Assembly: GCA_004835665.1 (NCBI GenBank)
Contig: RBKR01000005.1
Coordinates: 1,178,001 to 1,242,000 of the forward strand
DNA length: 64,000 nucleotides
DNA from: Phoma sp. XZ068
Lineage: Eukaryota; Ascomycota; Dothideomycetes; Pleosporales; Didymellaceae
Reading direction: 5' to 3'
Shown: one piece after another, positions 45,940-55,039 of the stretch
Numbering within the stretch: position 1 is the first letter of the stretch
Layout: each line of letters opens with the position of its first letter
Position numbers and translations under genes: made by a program
The notes under the pieces: model-generated
Databases searched by the model: none
Told to the model about the DNA's origin: nothing
What the model saw: only the letters and a program-made list of their open reading frames with translations

Positions 45940-47402
45940 CTATGCCAGCCTCTCTCGGCACAGTCCGATTGCAACATCCGCCGTCGCTCCATCGAAGAAG
46001 TCGTTCAGCAGGACGACAACGCTCTCCTCCCTTGTGAGACACTTGCCGCACTCGCCCCGCAACAAGGGCAGTATCTTACTATCACACACGGGCTTTGTCG
46101 CCAGGATCGGGCTGGTGGAGACATCGCTATCCAAGACGCTAGCAATAATGACATCCCGAATATTCGTCGCCGTCGCCTGACACTGCAGCAGCGTTATCGG
46201 GTGTCCAGAGGGCGGATTCTCACTCATAGCCCGCAATTTATCCACCATGCTGTCCCCCGTGAGCGTAGCATTAGCCTCATCGTCATAGTTGGAAACCTGG
46301 TTCACATCTCTCAGCACAATCAGTCGCTTCCTGTCGTTCCGCAGGTCCTGCACGCTGCGCTGCATCATGTCGTCCTGGTTGCCGGCCGCGATGTCCTTGT
46401 CGCGAAGAACCTCGTCCAGCACCCCTCGCAGCTCGTCGTCGTTCGGTCGTGGGCAGTCGCCTGGCACGCCGTCCCATCTGTTCTGCACCACGACGATTTC
46501 ATCCGTGTGGTCGCTCAGGAACTGCACGATGTCGGCGAGGAACTGCTTGTACGGCATACCCGGAATCGCGCCGTGCTGGAAGTACCACGTATCCTCCAGT
46601 GGACTAACGGCTTGGATCTGGCGGTGGCATTTGGCAGGGCGGAATTCAAAGTACCTCGCCCCCAGCTTGAGGATGGTGTCGAGGCTGTCTTTCTGCGTGA
46701 CGGCTAGAGCGCGGATGATGTCTGGGGCGATGGCGTTGACGCCCCTGTCGCCGACTTTGTTGATGATGTCGAATGCGCGTGGCAGCGAGCGGCCGAGGAC
46801 TTCTTTGATGACGCCTGTGCCGGCTCTTTCTAGCAGGGACATGGCGGTTGTCATGCTGTTCATGCCGATGTCGTGGGATGAGGGGAGAACCATGCGGTGG
46901 AATGGTTTGTTTGATAGATCACTGCCGGGTGAGATAGTCTCTCGCATCCAGTTCTCATAGTTCCGGGTTACGGTCACGTAGCACTGGTGTTGCTTTGGAA
47001 GGGCTGCAAGGCCCGGTCCAGCGTCGTAGAAACCGTATGTCACTATGAGGTCTTCAGTGAATATACTGGGTGTTGAGTCCATGGTCTGTTTCGCGGCGTT
47101 AGTTCCATTTCACGCAGTTGCATGCTTTGGAGAGGTACCTTCATTGTCCCATCGCTCAAGCCGCCGGTCATGGCGTTTATATCGACCCATTGCTTGACAA
47201 GCTCACGTCCATCTCGGCGGACGATGAACTCAAAGCGGCCCGTGAACTTGAAAGTGCCGAGGTTTGAGGACTCGACTTCGAGATGATCGCAGCCGAATTG
47301 TTGTTGGTCTCGTTTGGTGATGGAGTTCTTGGGGACAGTAAACTCGACCTCCACGCCATCGACCGCGATGTAGGAGTAACAAAGGATTCCTTTGGATGGC
47401 AT
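45940..47402 (-). CDS. PLC-like phosphodiesterase (PI-PLC X-type TIM barrel)
   Basis: Two exons on the minus strand, 47402-47139 and 47085-45940, with a 53-bp intron (GTACCT donor, GAACTAACG branch, AACAG acceptor); 469 residues. The N-terminal exon encodes an 88-residue domain of beta character (EVEFTVPKNSI, FKFTGRFEFIVRRDGRE). Exon 2 holds the PI-PLC X-like catalytic domain: MVLPSSHDIGMNS with the first catalytic His, GARYFEFRPAK, WYFQHGAIPGMPYKQFL with the second His, and LSDHTDEIVVVQNRWDG. The end has several Cys (CDSKILPLLRGECGKCL). No signal peptide is visible, so it is probably intracellular, unlike many secreted fungal PLC-like proteins. The substrate is unknown; phosphatidylinositol cleavage is only family-level inference. 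Only 140 bp separate its stop from the NCL1 stop. Confidence 0.85.
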
Positions 47403-47975
47403 CTTGAACCGTGATCAACGTGTCCTTCTCTTTCTGAAGCCAATTCAAGTCTCTGGTAATTATCTGCTAGTGAGGAATCACACCCTCGACAGAATCGGAT
47501 TACGTCTTGAGCCCAGCTGCAGGTCCTCGCGATATGAGTGTGGTCGTCAACACCTCAATGACGACTCGGCGCGGGGTATACGTCTTTGTATGAAAAAGAA
47601 GCACCATTCCGTAGCGTTGCCGAGCGCCTCAGCTGTCATCGATCGCGGCTGGAGGTCCGGTTTCATTAGCAGTGGCTCAGCTGCATTCGCGAGGTTCGAA
47701 GACAGGTACACCAATCAGAGCTAGCAACTCGTCGTCGATCGGGCCGGCTGGGTGGGGCTGATATGAAGTGACAAGCATGAGCTGCAATCCGAGTAGAGGA
47801 GTGAGGCAGAAGAAACAATTATGCTTCGATTTCAACGGAAGCTACGACTAGGTTTTGCGGAAGTACGGCAAGGGTATCTACAGCGAAAATCAGAACAATC
47901 AAGCTTGCAGAGTCACAATCACATCACTTTTCGTCCGTCTCTTGCCAGGATACTTCTCTTCTGGCCTTAATTGGA
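47403..47975. other. Intergenic region between two minus-strand genes
   Basis: 573 bp holding the PLC-like gene promoter and the 3' UTR of the Rsm1-like gene. No gene is seen. Confidence 0.45.
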
Positions 47976-49520
47976 TCAATCGTCCTTCTCGTTCTCCTTC
48001 CCAGATTTCGCACTCTTTACGCTCTTCGCACTTTTCACACTCTTGACACTCTTCAGGCTTCTCTTACTAGTGCTCCTCTTCAGCTTAGCCTTGAACTTCT
48101 TCCACTTGTTCGTCAGACTTTCGCTATCGCCCTCGTCATTGTAGCCAATAGCTTCCCTCGTGCTCTCCACACTTCCTCTGGGAAAGGTCGACTCACTTCC
48201 AAGATCAACACTCTCCACATTCCTCTCATGCGCTGCCTGATTAGGTAGCTTAGGTAGCTCTTTGTTCTTCCTGGTGCCCAACAACATGAACTCAAGGGTT
48301 TGCCACGCCGCCATGCCTGCGATCGGGCTGTCGGCCGAGTTCCCTTGAACTTCAGCGTTCTTCCAGGGACAATGCTCGCGGTGGCTTTCTAGCAGGTTGA
48401 GGCGTAGAGATTCGATGGGCACATCGAGCTTTTTACTCATCTCTTGCAGGCGTGCGTCTGAGGAAAGCCATAGCCCAAGACGCTGGAAGCAGTGGTTGCA
48501 TGCCGCAAGTGAAATTCGAGACTCTGACACGCCGGTCCAACCGAAGAGGGCGAAGGCGAAGGCGATCCGTTCGGCGGGAGTGGATGGCGGCTTGCCGCTG
48601 GTTGTGGTAGAGAAGAAGGTGGGTTGTATGCGAGCGAGGATCGAGTCGACGTGTGGGTCGGGGTAAGTGATGTTCTGAGGGAGGGGGAGGTCGGCAGAGA
48701 TGGCAAGGAGGAAGTTGTAGCGGCTTATCAGGTCGGCAGAGCTCTTCGCACGGCTGGCGATGGGGATGTGGTAGATGTCGTCTGTGGAATCATTAGCGCT
48801 TCAACTTGGTCGTGACGTGTGATACATACCTTGACAGCCCGCCTTCCTCCACAAACAGTCCTCTGAATGCGCATCAACGATCAACGTTCTGTATCGTTCG
48901 ACCAGCGAGGGTTCCACGTCGTGCGAGAGATCCTCGCTCATCTCAATGTCCCTGCCGTCCACAGCCTTCCGCTTCGGCCTCAGCTTCACGGCAACGCGCT
49001 TCTCGCAGCCCCCCTTGCAGGCGACCGTGTTCCATGTATCACACGACCACCCCCTCTTCGCCCACTCCACCTCGCTGATGGGGTCTGGCTTTGTAGTCCA
49101 CTTCTTCACATTTGCAAACGTTTTCAGGCGCGCAAGAAACATTTCCTGGCTGTACGGCTGGAAGTTGGGTGCTTTGCGTGGTATGGCTGCCGTTTGCTGT
49201 GGCTGTGTGCCCACCACTCTCATCGTGCCTTTCCTCTTAGGTGTGAGCAGCTGATCTTTAAGAGCTTGGATGCGTGCCTGGCCGGCGGAGACCTGACGTT
49301 GCCGTTCCATGTCGGCTTCTGAGCTGCGAGGGCGCTTAGCTGCCGGCTCAGGAGAGCCAGGCCGGGGCAGAGAGCCGGTTGATGCATTGTGGCTGGATTC
49401 GTAGAGGGTGCTGTTGAGCGAGGTGGTCGAGGTGCTGGCGGTGAGGTTGTCGAGCAGCTTGTGGAACTTGCGCTTCGTCGTGGCCAGCGCTGGCGGCGAT
49501 TCAGCTGGGGCAGTCGCCAT
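47976..49520 (-). CDS. C3HC zinc finger protein of the Rsm1/NIPA (ZC3HC1) family
   Basis: Two exons on the minus strand, 49520-48830 and 48781-47976, with a 48-bp intron; 498 residues. Family: S. pombe Rsm1 acts in mRNA export, and animal NIPA/ZC3HC1 sits at the nuclear basket. The N-terminal 100 residues are polar with an RPR-type basic patch. The C3HC domain (about 115-235) starts FLARLKTFANVKKW and includes GWSCDTWNTVACKGGCEKR and DAHSEDCLWRKAGCQ, the last Cys lying just before the intron. The second, Rsm1-like domain follows: PLPQNITYPDPHVDSI, ERIAFAFALFGWTG, LAACNHCFQRLGLWL and ESHREHCPWKN with a second Cys/His set. The C-terminal end is a run of KSV/KSA units (residues about 475-492) then an acidic end. 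Start chosen at MATAPAESPP, the first ATG. Confidence 0.88.
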
Positions 49521-50077
49521 GTCGCGCTAGGGATAGTATGATCGTTGGAAGTTGCGAGAGCTGTGAAGATATGGGGCGACGCGCTGAAATGATAGCCCTT
49601 GCTCTGGCTTTGTTTACAGACGTTGCTCTGGCGCACGTGCGGCAACGCAGCTTTGTATCGAGGGAGGAACGGGCCGGCTGTATGTCGATGAATAGATGCT
49701 AGCGTCAAGCAAGACCAGCGCATAAGCTACATGCAGCATGCAGTACAGCGTGTTTGTTGCAATGACGCCGCCGGTCGTTACCCCAGCACCAGCATCGTCG
49801 CCCAAAGCAGAAGACTTCCGCAGCAACTCCGCGACGGGCCGTCGCCTTGCGACCCCACCTGCGCCGACCAGCCTGCGCAGCCTACGCAATAGCTCAGGGA
49901 ATGCCCGCCATCGCGCCATCCAGATACTTTTTCTTCGCCGCCGTCATCCTGGCTTCTGCACTCCTTCAGCCCACGACCTTTTTCCGATCCGCTGCTCGCA
50001 TCTTCCAATTGAAGCAGCACTTCCCCATCAACCCCACCCCCGCTCTCCACCCGTACACCAACCGCACCCTGCATACC
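49521..50077. other. Divergent region with possible N-terminal extension of MET22
   Basis: 557 bp between the Rsm1-like start and the favoured MET22 start. From 49847 the frame is open into MET22, and an in-frame ATG at 49901 could add 59 residues with a hydrophobic aromatic stretch. Confidence 0.5.
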
Positions 50078-51145
50078 ATGGCCTACGAAAAGGAGCTCGA
50101 GCTCGCCCTGCTGGCCGTCCAGCGCGCCGCCATCCTCACAAAGAGCGTCTACTCGTCCCACAGCAAGGGTACCCTCACCAAGACCGATAGCTCCCCCGTC
50201 ACAATCGGCGACTTTGGCGCCCAGGCCCTCATCATTGCGAGCATCAAGTCCGCATTCCCCAATGACGAAGTCGTAGGCGAGGAGGATGCAGACGACCTGC
50301 GCGCCAACTCCGACCTCAAGAACCTCGTCTGGGACCTCGTTCAACAAGCCAAGCTCAGCGACTCTGCATCCGAAGACAAGATTGGTGGTCCGATCAAGAG
50401 CGTAGACGATATGCTCAAGGCCCTCGACGGAGGCGCTAGCGAAGGTGGAAACAAGGGACGCATCTGGGCGCTCGACCCCATTGACGGCACAAAGGGCTTC
50501 TTGCGCGGCGGCCAGTATGCCGTTTGTCTTGCGCTGATGGTTGACGGCGTACCAACTGTTGGAGTTATTGGGTGCCCCAACCTGCCTATCGACGACAAGG
50601 CACCGCTGGACAGCAAGATCGGCACCGATGCCGACGACAAGGAGGGCAAGGGTGTGCTATTCGGCGCCGTGAAGGGCCAGGGCGCTACATCGCGCGCTCT
50701 CACCGATGGACAGCTCGAGGAGCCTAAGCAAATCACCATGTCTCCCCTCCCCGACGTCTCACAAGCCACATTCTGCGAGTCTGTCGAAGCAGGTCACAGC
50801 TCGCATGGCGACCAGGCCGATATCGCGAAGAAGCTGGGCATCACAAAGGACTCGGTCCGCATGGACTCGCAAGCCAAGTACTGCTCGATTGCGCGTGGCG
50901 CGGGCGACTTGTACCTCAGGTTACCGACCAGCAAGACTTACCAGGAGAAGATCTGGGACCACGCTGCGGGCGTCGTGCTCGTTCAGGAGGCCGGCGGCGA
51001 GGTCGCAGACGCGTGGGGCAAGCAGCTCAACTTTGGTATTGGGCGGACGCTGAAGGAGAACAAGGGCATTGTTGCTGCACCCAAGGCAGTGCACGCGCAG
51101 GTCATTGAGGTTGTCAAGGAGGTCCTCAGCGCAAAGAAGGATTAA
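50078..51145 (+). CDS. MET22: 3'(2'),5'-bisphosphate nucleotidase
   Basis: Single exon; 355 residues from the ATG at 50078, close to the 357 of yeast Met22/Hal2. Mg-dependent, Li/Na-sensitive phosphatase that removes PAP (3'-phosphoadenosine 5'-phosphate), linking sulfate assimilation, RNA turnover and salt tolerance. Motifs of the inositol-monophosphatase fold: SPVTIGDFGAQALI, VGEEDADDLR, WALDPIDGTKGFLRGGQY with the metal ligands, and WDHAAGVVLVQEAGG near the C terminus. KYCSIARGAGDLYLRLP is also typical. The start was chosen for the strong context ACCATGG and family length. The frame is open 231 bp further upstream (from 49847), with an in-frame ATG at 49901 preceding SRYFFFAAVILASALLQP, so a longer, targeted form is possible. 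Confidence 0.93.
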   Translation: MAYEKELELALLAVQRAAILTKSVYSSHSKGTLTKTDSSPVTIGDFGAQALIIASIKSAFPNDEVVGEEDADDLRANSDLKNLVWDLVQQAKLSDSASEDKIGGPIKSVDDMLKALDGGASEGGNKGRIWALDPIDGTKGFLRGGQYAVCLALMVDGVPTVGVIGCPNLPIDDKAPLDSKIGTDADDKEGKGVLFGAVKGQGATSRALTDGQLEEPKQITMSPLPDVSQATFCESVEAGHSSHGDQADIAKKLGITKDSVRMDSQAKYCSIARGAGDLYLRLPTSKTYQEKIWDHAAGVVLVQEAGGEVADAWGKQLNFGIGRTLKENKGIVAAPKAVHAQVIEVVKEVLSAKKD

Positions 51146-51543
51146 ATCAAGTTATTTGAAATACAAAAACTATTCGTGTCTCGACACGCACAAGGTCGTG
51201 TCCCCATTGACTTGAAATTCCGTGTCAATTACATGTCTTTTGATATTTGTACCTTCGTTTGCATTGCGAATTGGGAATACAACTTGGAATTACCTTTACC
51301 TTCATTACTTTCACGGTTCACAATTGCGCTATCGGCAATTTGCTGGTGGGTGAGAGACGATTGGCTTGAACAAAGAAGAAGGTATGACAGTAAGACGTGC
51401 AGTTAGGTGTTTTGGTTTACATTCAATGTAGTATGCTTCGCCGTGCTCGCAGCACGCTGCTGCTTGTACATCCCAAGGTATAGTACAACGCCCATGCATA
51501 TGATACAGATATACAACACAGTACAATGCCTCCTCTTCTGCGC
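51146..51543. other. Convergent intergenic region
   Basis: 398 bp of AT-rich sequence between converging stops, holding both 3' UTRs. No gene is seen. Confidence 0.55.
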
Positions 51544-52335
51544 CTATGAGACCTTCTTGTTCTTCAATTTGATCGTCTCGCCATTCACGAAGATGCCCTT
51601 GCCCTTGTACGGCTCTGGTACACGCCACTTCCTGATCCTTGCTGCGAACTGCATGACGACCTCCTTCTCTGGGCCCTCGAGTAGTAAACGCGTGGGTTGC
51701 GGTGTACTCGCGGTGATGCCCTTGGGTATGCACATTTCGACAGGGTGAGAGTATCCAACCTTCAAGTTGATGAACTTCTGGCCAGGGAACTCGGCTTCGA
51801 CAGTGGTAGCGGTGTCTTCGACAGAGGCACGGAAACCGACTCCCACGAAACGCAGGATGGCGCTGTGACCTTCGCTGACGCCGAGGATGTGGTTCTGAAG
51901 GTATGCGCGTGTTGTTCCTTTGCATTGTTAGCCGCAGCGCAATCGCTGGTGTGAAAGATGAGATTTACCCCACATAGCCTTCTGCTTCTTATCCGTAGTA
52001 TCCTGCAAGCTCAGAGTCATGGTCTGCTGATCAATGGCGATGTATGATGGTATCTCCATTGAGAGCTCGCCCAGTGGCCCTTTGACATGTACTGTGCTCA
52101 TTGACTGCGTCCTTGTGCCCTTTCCACCAACTGTTTTCGGCGGGATCACGCTGAAGGTCACCTCCGGAGGTACTGAGAGCGGGAGCGACCCAATCTTAGA
52201 CTCGCATCGTGCGGTTGTGCTGAAAGCTTTGGGCGCGGCAAACCGGGGAAGCAGAAACGTCGGTATCGAGTCGGTGGCGGGAGAGGTAGATTTGGCAATG
52301 GCTTGCGCGCACCGCCGGCGTGCTGGGGCAAACAT
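51544..52335 (-). CDS. MRPL6: Mitochondrial ribosomal protein uL6m
   Basis: Two exons on the minus strand, 52335-51969 and 51917-51544, with a 51-bp intron (GTAAAT donor, GGCTAAC branch, GCAAAG acceptor); 246 residues. Component of the large mitochondrial ribosomal subunit. The N terminus MFAPARRRCAQAIAKS is basic, with Arg and no acid, like a mitochondrial presequence. The L6 fold follows: SKIGSLPLSVPPEVTFSV, VKGPLGELSMEIP, the repeat part RFVGVGFRASVEDTATTVE, NLKVGYSHPVEMCIP, and the conserved end block RKWRVPEPYKGKGIFVNGE. The intron splits AMWG from TTRAYLQNHILG. The start at 52335 is chosen over an in-frame non-ATG extension. Its start faces KAR5 across 571 bp. Confidence 0.94.
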
Positions 52336-52906
52336 GGTGTGGACGTGGGCAATTGGATGCTGGCGAAGTTTTTGGAAGTCGTGAATGCGAAGTTGCAATG
52401 TTCAGCCCTGTGATGCTTAGTCAGGTATCATCCCATCTGATTCGCGACTTCCGCAACCCTCATTCGTTTGTTGGCACAACGCGTCTCTCCAACAACAATC
52501 AATTCTATGGTCCCGCTCTGACATCAAAAGCTGCTGTGCAGCCTTTGCCAATGTCGACTTGATCTTGCAGCAGCACCTCCACGTTCTGCCGCGCCGATTG
52601 CTCACCGACTAACCACATCTCTCACTACATGACTTGCACTCACCCAGACGTCAGGAAAATATTGCACACTTCAAACTGACGGACACTCCCGTGACCAGAC
52701 CTCTCTTACCTTGATATGCTTTGTCACTCCGGTTCGACAAAGATCTCTTCTTCTAGTCCTTCAATTCTGACTATCCTTTTTAACTCCTCGTCAGCTGCCT
52801 TCAACCTTGAGAGGATCGTTCTCGTCCACTTGCTAACGACTCTTGCCGACCTGATACGTTGGATTTGCGCTCTGCAGTCAATCGGCCACTGATCTTGATC
52901 ATCAGC
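52336..52906. other. Divergent intergenic region of uL6m and KAR5
   Basis: 571 bp between divergent starts. A C/T-rich tract just upstream of 52906 may mark the KAR5 transcription start. No gene is seen. Confidence 0.45.
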
Positions 52907-54628
52907 ATGAGACCAACGAACTTTATGATCGCTGGCATCATGCTCCAGCTCCCTGCGGCACTGTCTCACTACCACTCGCCACCAGCGGACGTAGCACCCA
53001 CCGCTAATCTCGACACCTTGTTTCAGTACACCACCTCCAGGAACTACAAGGTAATTTCACAAGCCGTTGACTTCGTTGTGTCGATGCAGACGGCGCCAAC
53101 ATGCACACGGATGGCTGCATCACACCTCATGAACGAATGCAAGCAGCTCGAACATGCACCAGATTTTGCCAAAAGTCGGCCAGAAGCCTACCTGGACAAC
53201 GTCAAGACCGAATACGCTGCCAAACTTGCAGTGTGCGAACTTTTGAGCGCCCAACCTCCAAGCAACGCCATTCCACCCTTGCACTGCGACATTCTAGTAC
53301 CGTCAAGCCAAGCATGTAGCAAGGGCAGGTGGTGGTCACAAACACCGACGGACTCTCACAAGCAGTGTTATCCGGAGTACAAAGAGTATCAGTACAGCCA
53401 ATGTCTTAAAACACTACAGTCTTCGCCACAGTACTGGACGTCTTTCAGCAATGCGCGTCAAAATGCCGTTGTCATGTGTCAAGCCAGCAGGGACGCTATT
53501 GAACGTGAGAATCACCTCGAGACTTTCAAGAATTTGACCCAAATTATGGCTGTTGTATCTACCAACATCAAGCATACCGCGGACGAGTATGCATCTCTCC
53601 TGCACGACCAAAAACGGTTCACAGACGAGCTCCGCGAGAATCAGAGCCAGTTCCAGAAGGACGTGTCCGTAGTGCAAGAGAAGGCTTTGGCAAGAGCAGA
53701 AACACTTGACGACAAGTTTCACGATTTCATGGAAACTTCCATCTCCGAACTGATTGCTGCACTAGCCGATGGCCAGAGTACTGAGATCGTGCGCATACGC
53801 GAAGAACTGCAAGTCTTCTCGCAGGATATGATTGTCGAAAATTCTCTGCTTGCGAGATCTCTCACGACGGAATTGCAGCAACACCACGACCGAGCTATCA
53901 TCAGCCTGCAGATGAATCATCAAGCCCAGGTGGAGAGTCATCAGGTTCTGTCTGGATACATGGGCGATATTACGAGTGCTGCCAACAGGCTCAACGATAC
54001 TGCGAACTCTTCACTGGCGACAATCGACAGCATTCAACACCAACTGAACAGCCTGTCAAGTAAAGCAGACCATATTGCTAGAGGTTTCGCTTTTCTCAGC
54101 AGCCTGCCCTACCTGGTCGCCTCCCTGGTTCGTGGTTTGGTCGCAACAGTTGGAGCTATCTTTGCTCTTATGTTGCTATATCATTTCAGCAGACGGCTTG
54201 CTACATACATTGCTGGCGCCTGTAGCACAGCATACCTCTTACACTTCTGTGGGGTGTATGAGTTGCTGACCCGTCTACTTGCACAATCACCGGAGCCTCA
54301 TTCACCCGCATCCTTCGTCAATCACGTCCTTGATCTGAACGCGACGCAAAAGGGTGTCGGCGTCGTTGTGTTTCTGTGGCTGGCTACGTACCCCATTTCT
54401 CGCATCAGCAATGCTATCAATCAAGCCTTCGTATCTGTTCTTGGCTCGTGCTGGGTGCAGCAATACACCAACGATGGAGGTAATGGGCTCCTACCGAGTA
54501 TCGAGGTACCTCGCATCACAATGCCTCTCAAGCTTGACACCCTCGAAAGATGCGTTGGCACTAACTACTCTCGCGCCTTCAACCAAGAAACATCTCACGC
54601 TGTCGAAAAGTGTCCACGGTTCATGTGA
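52907..54628 (+). CDS. KAR5: Nuclear fusion protein, Kar5/Tht1-like
   Basis: Single exon, 573 residues from the ATG at 52907 (the frame is open 16 codons further). In yeasts Kar5/Tht1 lies in the nuclear envelope and is needed for nuclear membrane fusion in karyogamy. The proposed start gives a signal-peptide-like MRPTNFMIAGIMLQLPAALS. A cysteine-containing luminal domain follows (CTRMAASHLMNECKQL, CHKQCYPEY-type spacing in DSHKQCYPEYKEYQYSQC), then a long region of helical coiled-coil character (about 190-390; Gln/Glu/Leu-rich), then three hydrophobic segments: FAFLSSLPYLVASLVRGLVA with GAIFALMLLYHF, TYIAGACSTAYLLHF, and GVGVVVFLWLATYPI. This order (signal, Cys domain, coiled coils, C-terminal membrane segments) is that of the Tht1-like family. 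The assignment rests on architecture and short motifs, so it is good but not absolute. Confidence 0.82.
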   Translation: MRPTNFMIAGIMLQLPAALSHYHSPPADVAPTANLDTLFQYTTSRNYKVISQAVDFVVSMQTAPTCTRMAASHLMNECKQLEHAPDFAKSRPEAYLDNVKTEYAAKLAVCELLSAQPPSNAIPPLHCDILVPSSQACSKGRWWSQTPTDSHKQCYPEYKEYQYSQCLKTLQSSPQYWTSFSNARQNAVVMCQASRDAIERENHLETFKNLTQIMAVVSTNIKHTADEYASLLHDQKRFTDELRENQSQFQKDVSVVQEKALARAETLDDKFHDFMETSISELIAALADGQSTEIVRIREELQVFSQDMIVENSLLARSLTTELQQHHDRAIISLQMNHQAQVESHQVLSGYMGDITSAANRLNDTANSSLATIDSIQHQLNSLSSKADHIARGFAFLSSLPYLVASLVRGLVATVGAIFALMLLYHFSRRLATYIAGACSTAYLLHFCGVYELLTRLLAQSPEPHSPASFVNHVLDLNATQKGVGVVVFLWLATYPISRISNAINQAFVSVLGSCWVQQYTNDGGNGLLPSIEVPRITMPLKLDTLERCVGTNYSRAFNQETSHAVEKCPRFM

Positions 54629-55039
54629 GCAAGTGCTTCCGAATGTCTGTATGCGATTGACGCTCGCCTCCTCAGAACATCTCAACAAACAGCTACGATA
54701 TCACAACATATCTTTCCACTATACAATATACCCCATCTTATATCTCGAAAACGTCTGCAAGATCGTCTCGCGTCGCTCGAAGCACGGCGCTTCTACATTG
54801 ACATCCTTTATCACTGCACTTGTCTTCAGAGGGGCACGACACATGCATCAGCCCAGTGGCACTGTGATTAAACTATCCAAAGAAGTTATCAATAGTTTGG
54901 CGGGCTACAGGTATCGTTGGTCAGAACACGTATGCATTTTGCGTAGGAAGACCGACGTATCTAGTCATCATTATTGAACTCATCTCATCGTCCCAATTGC
55001 AGTCCACTTGTGAACTAAAATATCCCGACATAACTTGAT
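54629..55039. other. Convergent intergenic region
   Basis: 411 bp between the KAR5 stop and the RIC8 stop, AT-richer than the flanks. No gene is seen. Confidence 0.5.
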
